Below, piece after piece: positions 1-12,439 of a stretch of 64,000 nucleotides of DNA. How positions within the stretch are numbered: the first letter of the stretch is position 1; the number at the start of each line of letters is the position of its first letter. The notes under the pieces were generated by a model. The model was not told the DNA's origin. It saw only the letters and a list, made by a program, of their open reading frames with translations, and ran no database searches. A program made the translations under genes and the position numbers. Location: the NCBI GenBank assembly GCA_916700875.1, contig CAKAKS010000022.1, forward strand, positions 16,233,065 through 16,297,064, read 5' to 3'. Source of the stretch: Sebastes aleutianus (lineage: Eukaryota; Chordata; Actinopteri; Perciformes; Sebastidae).

Positions 1-534
1 CGTAAGTTTGGAGCATTATAAAGTATTTTGCATTTCCGTGTTGTTTATTCGTCATGCTCTTGGTGTGTAAATGGCCCAGACACATCAGGAAATTCATCAG
101 TGCACCTCTTCGGTAAAGAGAACATGGCTAGTTGCTAAACTACCGTAGCTAGCGAGCTAACGGCTCAGCTAATAAACTGCAATAGCATCTTCCATTTTGG
201 ATCTGTTCCCTCAAAAGGTCAGCGGCACACTATTGGTCACCCGCACAAATTCACACGCCAAAGTTCCCCAAAGTTCAACTCAACACAAACAATATGTCTG
301 GATTTACATTTCTCCCCCGCGAGCGACTCCGCTGACCGCGACGACTTTATTGAAATAAATGGATTCCACCAATTTAAACAGGATTTCCTGCAGAACATTG
401 AAATGCAGCAGCGATCAGCGTTCAGCTCCGGCGCCTCCAGCTGGCTAAAACTCATTTAAATGAGCACATGTGTGAGTAGAGGCGATGCGTGACGGACCGA
501 GTATAACTGGCAGCTCAACTAATGCATCGTGAAG

Positions 535-738
535 TATATAAGTTACCGTGGAAACTGAATTCCACACTGCTTCATCCACAGCCAGCATCCAATCACGTGC
601 CAGCGCTCTGCTCGCAGGCGGAATGTGATTGGCTGACAGCTCATTATCCACATGACTGAGGCTCAGACAGCAGAACTGATTGGTTGGCTGTGGGAGGGAG
701 GATATGTGATTGGTTTAACTTAAGGGGGAAATGCAAAT
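535..738. promoter_or_regulatory. Cluster of CCAAT boxes, E-box, octamer and TATA-like site
   Basis: Within about 200 bp there is TATATAAG (535-542), CCAATCACGTG (589-599, CCAAT fused to a CACGTG E-box), three ATTGG boxes (628-632, 679-683, 709-713) and a perfect octamer ATGCAAAT (731-738). Read on the minus strand the order is octamer, CCAAT x3, TATA-like, as in a histone-type or transposon promoter. No histone or other gene follows, so this may be a decayed promoter, an enhancer or coincidence. Confidence 0.3.
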
Positions 739-1324
739 CAGGCTGTTTGGTTTTAGGTAGAATATGCAGATTAAACATTATACTCAATGGACATTTAGAT
801 TAAAATGAAATGAATCGTTTCATTTGAATGCAGAAGGAACCTTCAGGAGATTTCTGTGTCCCGAAACACACAAAATATAACCTGAATTAGATTCTCTCCG
901 CCGTCACTCTCATGTGGTTACTCTCTTTTATTACTCTGTTTCTTTTTGTCACAGATGAAAAATAACTACATCTTTCTGCTGATTTTGCTCTGCAGTGAAA
1001 CAGAGCTGAGGCCGGGAGCAGAACACAACACAGAGAGTCCCTCGCCTATAATCCAGATGTTAAACGAGAACTCCTACTTCAGTTTTAGATATATATGTGA
1101 GTTAACTAGCCTTGTGGAGGACAACTCCGCCTGTTAAAACTGTTATAAAATGTATTTTTAACGTCTCTCTGGAGGAGCTTCATCGGGTCTGAGAAAATAA
1201 TCCTGATGATGTCATAGTGATGTCATCAGGGTTATCTTGGCTTAGGCTTGAACTAAAAATTCAGTAGTTACAAAATTGTTTTAAAAGCAAAACTGGAGGT
1301 GTGGAGTTTTAAAGACCTGAACCT

Positions 1325-1640
1325 TTACCTGACAGGGAGTGTCCAAAGAGTATAGAAGCAAAGAGATGAAACTTCGATGTTTGTTTGACAACCGCTGATG
1401 CCGCCATTTTGGACTGAAAACTCTTATAATATTTGTAATATTTTATTGTTCAACACAGGACATTTTGTTAGAATATAACAGTAGAATATAAATAATTTAG
1501 TTTTACTTTTGTACGTCACTTTGTAGGCGGACGTTTTTACTGGCGTCCGATAGTCTCTTTCAGTCCAAAATGGTGGAAGTGTAGCTCTGCTGCTGGGTGC
1601 TGATGTTGCAATGGAACAAACAATTGACTTTCACCTCGTA
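1325..1640. repeat. Dispersed fish repeat with 16-bp perfect inverted repeat
   Basis: The 16-mer ccattttggactgaaa (1404-1419) recurs as its exact reverse complement at 1558-1573, with 138 bp between. The surrounding text (agtatagaagcaaagagatgaaac..., tgctgctgggtgctgatgttgcaatgg) is wording I recognise from dispersed fish repeats. Class unknown. A MITE remnant or hairpin-forming element is likely. Confidence 0.5.
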
Positions 1641-2325
1641 GCAATATATGGGAAGTGTAGGATCCAGTGTTTTTGGAGCTTGACCCATACCTATGGAGTA
1701 AAGTTCAAGCTATTTTGGCCTCTACTTCACCGATTTTGAGTCCCCAAACTTTATGGAAGTGCAATACTAAATCGTTATCTTTTATAAATCCCTGAAAACT
1801 CGTTCTATGACTTTAAATATTGAGGACTAAACGAGCAATCGCCAAAGTAAAGATATAGATATTTCTGGCGTTTTTTTGGAGTGCGACCTCCTCCCTGTGC
1901 GGCGTTTGTTGCTCTTTCTACTTACTGGTTCTCGATTACGTGGATTAAATACACATTGATATTGTGGGATATTATGGTAGATGCTGACTTTGCAGTCATC
2001 CTTCACAACTATCTGGGAACATGTAGATGCACCTGCTCAGTGAATCACACTGCTATCACACCAGCTGCAGGCCAGATGTGTCTATACCTTCTGCACCTTT
2101 TTCATTCTCCCCCATAAAGCCTCTGGAGGTTGCAGTGTTTGGCAAGCCCTAACTGGCTGCATTAGACAACACCACAGTGTTCTACAGATTGTTGTATTTT
2201 TACTTCTGTTCTGCTGCTGATTTAATGAATCACAGCTGAATCATGATGCTGTCACTGCGGCTGGATGGTGGATGTAATTGCTTCAGTATCAGAAGAACAG
2301 GCTCACATGAGTGGCTGTCTTGAAA

Positions 2326-2328
<3 letters not shown>

Positions 2329-2382
<54 letters not shown>
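2329..2382. repeat. (TG)27 microsatellite
   Basis: About 54 bp of uninterrupted TG dinucleotide. Confidence 0.97.
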
Positions 2383-2385
<3 letters not shown>

Positions 2386-4064
2386 GATGTGTCAGCAGTT
2401 AGCAGGCAGGCTGACTAATTAAGTCGATAATGAATCTGTGTGGACAGATTTTAGATTGGATCTCTGTCAGCTTAAGACCAAAAGACCCAGATCTAAAATT
2501 TGAATTCTGTCTATATTGTTTTTTTCCGCAGCCTTCGTTAAAAACAACAAATGATTAGATGTCCTACAAAGTGGATGCTGAGACAACCACAGCTCCTAAA
2601 AATAAGTCGGGCAAAATTGCTGTTTGGATTACGTTCACTGGCAACACTCCAGGAAATGGGACACAAGTCCATATTGCGCTTACTGTGGAATTGGAGTTGC
2701 CAAATTCCAATGTAGGCGTTCTGTGTACTGTGTCCTTTATGTGGTGAAGTGGAAAGTAAAAGACGTTTCTCACCATTGAGATGCGAAAATGCAGTTGCCA
2801 TTTCATCGTATCCCAGCTGCTGGCCGATCTGAAGCCAGATATTGTCCTTTATTTGGTTGTCACTGTGTTTGTCGTACATTATTGGGTGTTGAGAAACCAA
2901 ATTGATAAGACGTTCCCCCATTTTGGCAGTTAGCTAGCTATGACCTGGAGGTATGACATCAGTTTGAACAAAGCACTTCAGTGGTCAAACACTTTCCGCA
3001 ACTTTTAGACATTTCTGTTCAAGTTTTTCAGACGGAAATCCGTGCTTGGTGTGAAACGACTTTAAGAGTCCAATTTTCAGTTTGTGTTTTGTCACAGACC
3101 TGCAATCAGCCTTTTTATTAATCCCCTTAATCATGATATCTTCCCAAACAAACATAAGTATTTTAGTTCCCTAACCTTCACCATAGTTTATCTGCCATAG
3201 CCACGATCTTTTTCTAACCTTAACACTGTAGAAAGTGAGCATCTTAAAAATATTTCAGTAAATGTTTTGCAGAATTAAAAATCAACAAAACATCAAAATT
3301 TGTGTTTGGCTGTAAGTTTGAGTTGGGTCAAAGACTTTATGACTCAAGTCAGAGTTTCCATTTTTCTAAAACCACAATCTTTCCTCAAGTGCTTTGACTC
3401 GTCTACACAGAGCAATGAAAATGTCAAGAGCAACGCACATCGGCCATGACGAGTAGCCTTGCATCATTTGACGAGCGTCGGCTGACGGCCAGAGCACTCA
3501 GCGGACACAATGAACAGACTGAGGAACTCAACACCCAGTGGGATGGATATGTCAATCAAAAGCTGCAGCTTTTTCTCAATCATTGCTGGAAAATATGACA
3601 GCTGTATATCTCAACAAGTTGGGTCAACTTGGGACGTCAATTCCAAGGTTACGGTGGTAAAAAGGAAATGTTGGGTAAACTCTACCTCACCTCAGCTACT
3701 CTGTCCCCGACAAGGGACGTGATAGAGAGTCTCTCTACGTCAAAAACCAACCTTGAATCAATAATAGGAATAAAACAGAATAACAAAACTACAAAGCTAC
3801 AACATATTCACAGAGCGGTGCAGGAATGAGTCCTAAAACCCAGATATGAGTTAGTATTTTATCACTTCCGGTTACCTCGTCTGGAAGTTGAGTTTCTTGA
3901 ATGTGTTTTTAGTTAAATGCCTGAAATAAAGTCTGTGGTTAACACAAGCTGAAGAGATTTTAACCTTTTGTTCTACGATATAAAATAAGATATCCCACTA
4001 TTGAATTTTGAAGGTTTTATGTGTCTTTAAAAGAAAATAGGACTACTAAATGTCATCACGCCGA

Positions 4065-4310
4065 CTTGTAACGTTAGCTTTTTACTTCTGGTGATTGCAT
4101 TCACGCTTCAAAAATCATAAAAGTGGTGTTCATTTGTGAAGATTATGACAAAACGTGTACAGTAAGTATCATAAACGTGTGTTTGCCACAGAGCTTATTT
4201 TGTACAATAATCTAAAACCCAATGGAACAATCCCATCGGCTCTTTGTCGAGGGAACCAGGGCAATGCCAACTTCCTGGTTGGCCAACAAACATACGTTCA
4301 TTCCTTCACT
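4065..4310. repeat. Dispersed repeat, partner at 35.4 kb
   Basis: Starts taacgttagctttttacttc and matches 35398-35610 closely over about 230 bp, including tcatttgtgaagatta, caatggaac..tccca and acttcctggttggcc. It is in the same orientation at both places. Not coding. Probably a non-autonomous transposon. Confidence 0.75.
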
Positions 4311-5029
4311 CTCTGGAGATATGAAACACCTCGGTACAACTTCATGTTGTGATGTTGTGGGAAGAGTTTACATACAAGCCAACTTTCACTATCAAACTAC
4401 ATTCAGCGAGAGAAACTGGATGTCAAAACAACACTAATATAAAAAAAAACTCATGACTTCTTCATAATCTTTTGTGTGACAGATCATTAATTAATGCAGC
4501 GCGTTTCAGATGTCAAACTGTCGACTATAACTGTCATTAATCTGCCACATGAAAGCGACTTCAGTCAGCGTTTAAGGCTGCCAGCTTTGGCACAAATGTT
4601 CGTTTGTTTTATCTCCCATGACGGAGGAGTTTAAACACGCTTTGGTTACCAGCGGAGTAAAATAAATGACATATGTTCAGAATAAACAGTTAAATACTTT
4701 CAATTGAATGGTATAAACAAATGGTATCCAGGTGGCATCATGTTCTCGCTTTTAGTTTTCCTCAGAGTACTACTAGTGAGAAATTTAACGACTTATTCAG
4801 ACCATCAGGGAAAAAGCAAGAAATATATTGAAATATATTATATTGTAATTCATTCTCAGTGCTGCTCAGAGTAATCACAGTCAACAGCTCTTCTGCCAAC
4901 AGCAGACTCTTGGCGGTCTCTCTCCCTCTTTGCAAACAACACAACCACTAAGCTTTAAGCAAATGAATGCCCGATTATGTCACCATTATGCAAATGAGCG
5001 TATGATGTTATCTGGCGACTTTTAGCTTC

Positions 5030-5145
5030 TTTTGGAGCTAGTGGTAGCTACTTTAGCCCCCAGGAACCTTTTGAGGAACTCGTTGCGTTTCAACTGCAGG
5101 GTCTAAACTATGTGCCAGGGACATTTTACCCCCAGTTAATGTCGT
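5030..5145 (-). mobile_element. Inverted fragment of the GTTTCCACC MITE
   Basis: Read on the minus strand this carries the same right-hand body as the copies at 5398-5600 and 26683-26910 (aaaatgtcccyggmac..., gagttcctcaaaaggttcct). It sits in opposite orientation to the copy 260 bp downstream. Confidence 0.6.
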
Positions 5146-5397
5146 CACAGGGAGAAGAAACTTAACGTTTATTTCTTTTCAACGTGTTTTTTAGATGAAA
5201 CTGGCGACACACTGAACGTCAGGCTGCAGAGTGTGTTTACCGCTGTGACCACCAGCAGCCCTCGTCTCATGCCATGTTGCTTTTTCATATGTCAGCGGAC
5301 TAATTTGTCTAATCTTTGCAGGTCTTTAGACCACGGTGGAAACACAGACAACAGTGGGCTGAAGGAATCTTTTAGTTCCTTGAAAAGTAGTGCCTTA

Positions 5398-5600
5398 GCT
5401 GGGTTTCCACCCAAAGTTCCAGGGAGTTTTAGTCTCTGATCTACTTTTCAATGAACTAAAAGTCTTTCTGGCGGTGTAAAAACGCCCCGTAAAATGTCCC
5501 CGGAACTTAATTTGGACCCTGGTCTCTGCAGTCGAAACGCAGTGAGTTCCTCAAAAGGTTCCTAGTTCTGGGAGAAAGTTCCTGCGGTGGAAACAGGGCT
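5398..5600 (+). mobile_element. MITE with GTTTCCACC terminal inverted repeats
   Basis: Begins gctgggtttccacccaaagttcc and ends agttcctgcggtggaaacag, so the ends form an inverted repeat GTTTCCACC...GGTGGAAAC. The body (cccggaacttaatttggaccctgg) matches 26683-26910. It is non-coding and about 200 bp long. Confidence 0.75.
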
Positions 5601-6530
5601 CTGGACTAAAATTACCAGGAACTTATTGATGGAAAAGTGGCTTTTCATTGGAAAAGGGGTGGTAACACTGCACAGGACACACTGCATTTTGTTTTCTACT
5701 GTTCAGTACTCCACACCTTCAGTTGTTCCACTGACAATATTTCCTCTACTGGGGATAATAACTGCAAAGAACTTCCATTGATACTCTTTGGTAACCGGGG
5801 ATAGCCACTGGTAGCTACTGATAGGTACCGGGGAAAACAAACGCGCCGTGCTCTTCCAGTTTTGGTTGTGTAATAATAAGTTGACGCACTTCCTTTTGTG
5901 CCATAAACGGAGCCTTCATTCCCGGGAGATCGTACCTGGTGGCAGACAGAACTGCACAGTGAAGGCAAAGCTTAAGGGGAACCAATCTAAATGCCGATAG
6001 TGTCATTGTTCTCTAGCCATTACATTGTGAAATCAACATTTACTTCATAATGATAAGTTATAGCAAAAATGTGTCTATTGCAGCTTTAATGGAACTTATT
6101 TTTGGGGCCTGATTCCTCCTGAAAATCATCAGCAAAGCCCTGATTGTTTGATGCTTCTAAAGATTATCTTTCCAGATGTTACTGTGGTGTGAGGTATGTT
6201 AAGAGTGTTTTTACGTCCCCCGTTTGGCTAAGAAGTCCATCCCGACCGCACCGTTCTCAAATCGTAAATCTTAAAAATGTTCAATATTTACGATGGGATA
6301 TTCTGTTGTGTGTGGGTTTTGTTTTGTGCTGTTTTAGTCAAATCGTTGCTCTCCACACACTATAGGAACTAAACTGTTAAATTTAACAGAACATGTCGTT
6401 ATATGTGGGCTCTCTCACATTTTACACATCTGGTAAGATCTGAAACATCTTTTAGTGTGGGCCAGCCTTAAACTACCTCTGGTCACTGTCATGATTTTCT
6501 TTCTGTCTTTACTCAGAGGACCGTCTCCAT

Positions 6531-6552
6531 CACACACACACACACACACACA

Positions 6553-6596
<44 letters not shown>
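6531..6596. repeat. (CA)n microsatellite
   Basis: 66 bp of CA with one CGCG interruption. It gives rise to a spurious Cys-Val ORF on the minus strand. Confidence 0.97.
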
Positions 6597-6597
<1 letters not shown>

Positions 6598-6814
6598 CAG
6601 ATAAATCATCTATTTTCAGTATCACCACACTCTGGCTTTTGTCTCTGAGTTTCGCTGCTTCCTCCCTCTCTCCCTCTCTGCGGTCGAGCTCCACTTGTCC
6701 ACCAATTATCTTTAGCTCGTTCAGATAAGAGCTGCTCCATATTCAGCAGACACCAAAAGAGAGAACAGAGGAGAGTCTTTGAATGTTAAAACGCCTTCAG
6801 AGCTACCAGACAAC

Positions 6815-6816
<2 letters not shown>

Positions 6817-6851
<35 letters not shown>
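6817..6851. repeat. (GA)n microsatellite
   Basis: 35 bp uninterrupted GA. Confidence 0.97.
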
Positions 6852-6854
<3 letters not shown>

Positions 6855-7110
6855 CCTACAGCACACAAATAACAAACAGCAAGTGCTGCTGGAGGCTGAA
6901 ATGTTCATTACACCCCATAATATGAAAGTGCTGTACGGAATAAATTACAGACTGATGGTTCAGCTATTCTTAAGAGTGGAGTTTGTCCTGAGGGCGGTGT
7001 TAAAGGAAAGATCACAAGGGTGTTAAAACTAAAAGGGTTTAACTTCAGGGGAGGAGGAATTGGATCAATACATCTCATCAAAATATCCTGATAGATTTTG
7101 ATAACGACCT

Positions 7111-7290
7111 TTTAAAAACTTGACGTTTCATTCAGTTTTACATGTTAGAACGAGTTGCTTTTAAGTTTCACTTTCACTTTTACAACGTAGTAGGTGTAGT
7201 AGGCCCCTATTGGCCCACATCTATGGGGCTTATAGCGACTGATAAGGCCTATTCAATAGCCTGATAACAGTCTAATCGGCTGGTGAGATG
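7111..7290. repeat. Dispersed repeat, partner at 63.4 kb
   Basis: Shares ttcattcagttttaca, gttgcttttaa..ttc, ctttcacttttaca, catctatg.ggcttata and gctgataacag with 63374-63530, in the same order and orientation. Low-copy fish repeat of unknown class. Confidence 0.65.
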
Positions 7291-7575
7291 GTGCTCTGCA
7301 TGAGTTAAAAATGAAGGGTCTGTAAAACTGTTTTAATAAAGTGAGAGAGTAGTGAACGTGTCTTGCATCAGAGATCCCTGTGGACAGGTGAGACACGTCT
7401 CCAGTGTGAAGGACTATAACTGGTTCAGAGTGATGCAAACTGAGGTGACGGTGAAGATGTCAAGCTGTCAGTACTGATACAGCATCTCTCTCTGTCTCAC
7501 TGCACTAGTGGAAAATCTATATATACAGTATATATGTGTGTGTGTGTGTGTAGAGGAGAGTCAGAGGACAGTGAC

Positions 7576-7715
7576 CATCAGATCGCCCCGGGGCCGGCTG
7601 ATTGGCTTGGCCCGCTGCCAGCCCGGCCAATCAGATGTCTTGATTTTCCCGCAGCGATAAAAGCTTGAAAAACATTTTAACAGCCGAGCGGCGCCGACCT
7701 TTAAACTAAAGTATC
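7576..7715. promoter_or_regulatory. GC-rich block with paired CCAAT boxes
   Basis: A GC-rich island in AT-rich intron. The 9-bp arms ctgattggc (7598-7606) and gccaatcag (7626-7634) face each other 19 bp apart, forming two oppositely oriented NF-Y type CCAAT boxes. No repeat family is recognised, so this is a candidate conserved non-coding element. Function is inference only. Confidence 0.3.
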
Positions 7716-9994
7716 ATAACACACCTGGAGATGTTTGATTAGACGATAGAAATGAGCTGATTAGCCGCCTGCTCTGTTGGAAACGTTGATTTTTTTAGAC
7801 ATTCTGTTGTAGGATGTGAAGCTGCACTGACTTCCTGTTTACACTGCAGATTGCTTTCTGATTGGATGTAACTGCTTTTTATTAATGACTCCGCTGCCGA
7901 CCCTTCTCTTTGTTCCTGGGGGATTATTGTGTGCTTCATTGTTAAAGATTTGACCTTCTGGCAACATAACTGGGTGATGAGGTGGAAAAGAGTTTTTAGA
8001 ACTTCAGAAGTCTTTGTAAACAGCTTTACTTTTACACACGGGGTCATGGGGATGTTTGTTGTATCTACACGTCTTTTGTACATCTGGGAAACGCGCCACC
8101 GCCACGCGACGCAGCAGAGACTTCCTCCTCTTTACAGTCCAATTAGCAACTTGAGACAAGAATGGAGAGATGAGTCCTACGACTGGATTGTGTCACAAGC
8201 AGCCAGTAAACACTCCATTAACAGCTTAGTTATAGCTAATAAAAAGCTAAATCATGGTCAAACGATAACCGGTGGGTTCCCAGACTGCATTTCAGCTGAT
8301 GCGTTCCAACTCTTTTACTCTCCACATGGACTGTTTCGAGCATTCAATCGAAAACCGCTCAAATGTGATTGGTCAATACTACTCAGACTACAAACTACAA
8401 ACGGAAACCAGAAGGCGTCCAATATCAAAATAGTCCTGCTGCTAACTCTGCATTCATATGGAGATTAGGTGCCATTAAACCATCGCAGAAGAAGAAGGTG
8501 CAATGAGATGACAAACCTCAAACGAAGGAAAATAAGATGGAAATTTCTGTTTGTTCCAATCTGAGGAAGGTTATAGTGTCGTCTCCTAATCGCTCCACAC
8601 AGATCTGCTTTTGTTTTCATCTGCCGCTTCATGAACTTCATGATTAATTGGCGAAGTCTGAGAAACGTTTTTTTGCTTTTATTGATACACAAACTTTCTT
8701 TGAGACTTTTTTCTCAGCTTCTTTCATGGAGAAACGTGGATGGAAACACACGTATTTATACTATTAATCAAATTCTCCACACCCAGAGTCTGTTGTCTCT
8801 CCTCTTCAGTTGTCTTTCACTCTTTAAATGGTGGTTGAATAATAAAATGTAAATGAGGACGGCCAGTCTGAGACAGGAAGTGAAGTAAGGACACCCTAGG
8901 CAGCCATTTAGAGCGACTATTATCTTTAACGCTGTCTGTTGGCTCGCAGCAGATGACTCAATCGAGGAGCTGATGTTGCTTGACGCCCATTATCACTGGT
9001 GGACAGCTGTCATACAATTTACCGCACTCACGTTACAGTAAAATGAACTATTATTCTCCCCGGCGTGGTTGCCATGGTCACACTAGAGCGGAGAAGTTGT
9101 TGTTTTTCTTCTGTTTACGTTAGAGACAGCAGTTTGAATGATCAGATCTCCACCTGACAGCGTGACGAGCGGAGCAACAACGAGGACGTTAAGAGAGGGA
9201 TGATAACATCTCCGTCTCTCTCGGCAGAGTGGATCTCATTAACCGGCAGATGGGGAGTTTATATAACGTCTTTCTTTCTGTTTTCACTCTTATTTCTCCA
9301 TCTGTTTTCTTTATCTGCTCATTTTCTCTTTTCATCTTCATCTTCCTCGCTCTTCTGTCGTCTCCGTCTGTTCGTTTCTCTTTACATTTTGTCACACAAA
9401 TCACTCTTCTTCGCTCCCGCCATCTGGTTCCTCCATCACGCGCTCTGCTTCGGCTGACCCAGCATCCGTCTTCGCTGTTTTTTATCATCGTGTTGACCCG
9501 GTGTAAACTCCGGATAGCGGCGGTCCAGATCTCAGCAGATGCTGAGGATGTGTACGTGGTTCAGACAGCATGCTGATTACACATCGACAGAGTTCTGGCT
9601 CAGAGACGTGAAGAATCATGATGATTGACTTTGACCTTTAACAGGTTCTAATAGGCTCTGAAGACACTCTGGTGAGCTGCAGGAGGCTGGAAAACGGACC
9701 CATGATTGTTCTATAATTGCACCGAAGCTCAGCACATGAAGGAGGACAACCTGTCAGCGCCACTGGTCTTTTAGCGAACAGCTAACTGGGTTCATACTGG
9801 GATGGGCGGATAGGGAAGCTGATGAGATCTGCTGCAAGTAGAGAGCTCCTGTCTGGTTCTGGTTCTGGAAGAGGCTCCACATCGTCTCTCTTTGTACTTT
9901 AGTTACCTCATATTGTCATTCTGAATCTCCATGTTGTAATCGTACTATTTCTATTTACTCTATTACATCTATCACACTTCATTCTGGTAGAGGA

Positions 9995-10152
9995 CAGTGG
10001 TGGAAAGTAACTAAGTACATTTGCGTAAGTGCTGTACTTTAGTACAATTCTGAGGTACTTGTACTACTGGATTTCCATTTTCTGCTACTTTCTTCTTCTA
10101 CTCCACTACATCTCAGAGGCTAATGTTGTATTTTTTTTAGTCCACTACACCT
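9995..10152 (+). mobile_element. Fragment of the common teleost cagtggtggaaagtaact repeat
   Basis: cagtggtggaaagtaactaa...tctactccactacatctcagagg is the well-known dispersed fish DNA-transposon-derived repeat. Only the left part is here. It ends in a T-run near 10140. Confidence 0.75.
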
Positions 10153-10971
10153 AATACTTGTAGACACACCTATATTTTGTATCTTATGTATGTTTTTGTA
10201 GACGTATGTATTTGTGGACGTACTTTTGTGTATCTATTTTCTGTTCTTTTTCTATTTTAAGTCCTTTTTTTTTTTAAAAAAGCCTCTAAACACAGTGCAT
10301 TTAGTCCTTGTGCATAAATGTTTGTTACAATTAAATGCTGATGTCCATATCAAATAAAATAAATAAAATAAACTAAATAAATATTTGACAGATTTAGATT
10401 TATAATATAACATATAATCAACAAATAAATGATTAAAAAAAATATTTTTTGGAGTTTCTAAAGTTAGAAAGTTTCTAATGCACATATATACTCTGTGGGC
10501 CCCGAAAACACAAATGCCTGTGGAAGCCTGAAATATTTTTTTGCCGCCCATTGAGCCACTTTCATTGGAATGAATTTGTGTGCCATCTTGGAATACAGTA
10601 TCCAGTTCTCTTTATACATCCAATGCTCCAACTGGGTTAACAATCATCAATAAGTACAACACAAGACCAGAAAACATCTGAGATGTGTGCAGCGGTTCAG
10701 AGAAACCAGAACCAGAAAAAAACCCTCTGCGGACTGCAGACTTCAGCACCGGACAGCTCCCTAGAGAGCCACTGTGGTTCATGACAATGTGTTTGTTGTA
10801 TGCATGCGTTGCCATGGTTACAAAGAAAGTTATGAATTATTATTAATAATAATGCCATGATAATGGTGGCTGACTAGATGCGCGTTGACATATCTGAAGT
10901 CAACAGCTCTGACAAAGGAATTTATTTAAAGTAACGATGCTGGTTAGTGATTGTAGCCAATCTGGCGGTTT

Positions 10972-11480
10972 TTAAAGGTCCCATATTGTAAAAAGTGAGA
11001 TTTTCATGTGTTTTATATTATAAAGCAGGTTTAATGCTTTATAAATACTGTTAAACTATCAAAACACTCAATATACGGACAAATACACACAGCCTGTATT
11101 CAGAAATTGTGTGTTTGAAACAAGCCGTCAGGATTTCTGTCCATTTGTGATGTCAGAAATATACAATATATAGATCATCACACGGTTTTAAAAGTAAACA
11201 AGCTAAATGTGTCCCAGTTTGTTTCCTGTTGCAGTGTATGTAAATAACATCAGCTGACAGGAAGTAAACATGGACATAAACTGTTGCCTAACAACGCAAT
11301 TCCGTTGAAACGCACTAAAAGGGAGTCTTTAAGACAGAGGGTAAATACAGGTATATTCAGGCAGACAGTACGAGGAAAATAAAGATTTTTTTTTTAACAT
11401 TACAGCATGTAAACATGTTCTAGTAGAAAACTCAAAATACAAGTATGAACCTGAAAATGAGCACGATATGGGACCTTTAA
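10972..11480. mobile_element. piggyBac-like MITE with TTAA target duplication
   Basis: TTAA at 10972-10975 and 11477-11480 flank a 501-bp element. Its left end AGGTCCCATATTGTA and right end (reverse complement AGGTCCCATATCGTG) are near-identical inverted repeats. The interior has no coding capacity, so it would be moved in trans by a piggyBac-type transposase. TTAA duplication is diagnostic of that superfamily. Confidence 0.85.
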
Positions 11481-12439
11481 CATAGGTTGCTATGGTTACA
11501 CGTATGAAGAGGTTAAAAAGGTGTAAATAGGCTTCCAGATATGGTTCCAAATGGACACTTATTATGATTCCTGTCAGCCAATCACAACGTGAGGTTGTAG
11601 CCAGATACAGTAGATGTTCAGCATGACTACGATCACCCTTAGAAAGAGACAGACAGGTATCATAGGTAGATAGGTACACAGACAGAATACTCAATGATTT
11701 ATGGCTCCTTATATTCTAATGAAGTCTATGCAAACAGCCTCTGTCGTAATAAATTATCCACTTCAAACAAAACCACTGCAGGGAGTCAGAAAGAGCTAAT
11801 ACAGATGATTAATTAGCCTGGTTCACAGGATTACACACACACCAAGTTAATCTAGTAATTAAACTCAAAATGTAATTTGGCTTCCTTGTGTTTTTTATTT
11901 AACTCTGTCGGTTCTGCTCTCGTATACTTATACGTCCTCTAGATACAAAGAAAAGTCCAACACATAATCACGTGGATTCCTGATCTCCCTAAAAGACACC
12001 CAGAAGCAATATTAGAACACGTTTAGAAAGGAGGGAGTCATGAGAAGCGCTAATTAATTAAGCTTTATTTGTTATGAATAATAACATTTCTACTCCAGAG
12101 TAGAGTAGAGAGAGAGATTGATATAAGAGATAGAAAAAAAGGATATAAAAGTACAGCTCACGTTTCCACTGAGCCACAGGAGTCACGGTTTTTAATTAGT
12201 CACAACCTGTTAACGTGATTTGAATTCCTCCACGGAGCTTCTGAGCGTCGACTAAAAATATCTTCATGACAATAAAACACACAACGGAGATATTTTGGGG
12301 TATTTTTTCCTGCTGTATTGTGTTATTTGAGCTGCACACTCTGATGTTGGCGGCTGGAGTTTCTGCATATTCCTGTATACCAAACAATATAGTAAATTAT
12401 CTTGTGTATGTGTCATTAGTTGTATTTTATGATTCAAAA

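Noticed and set aside
946..1137. 63-codon frame with a signal-peptide-like start (MKNNYIFLLILLCSETE)
   Set aside because: Short, stops soon, no homologous pattern, no splice-like continuation recognised. Most likely chance.
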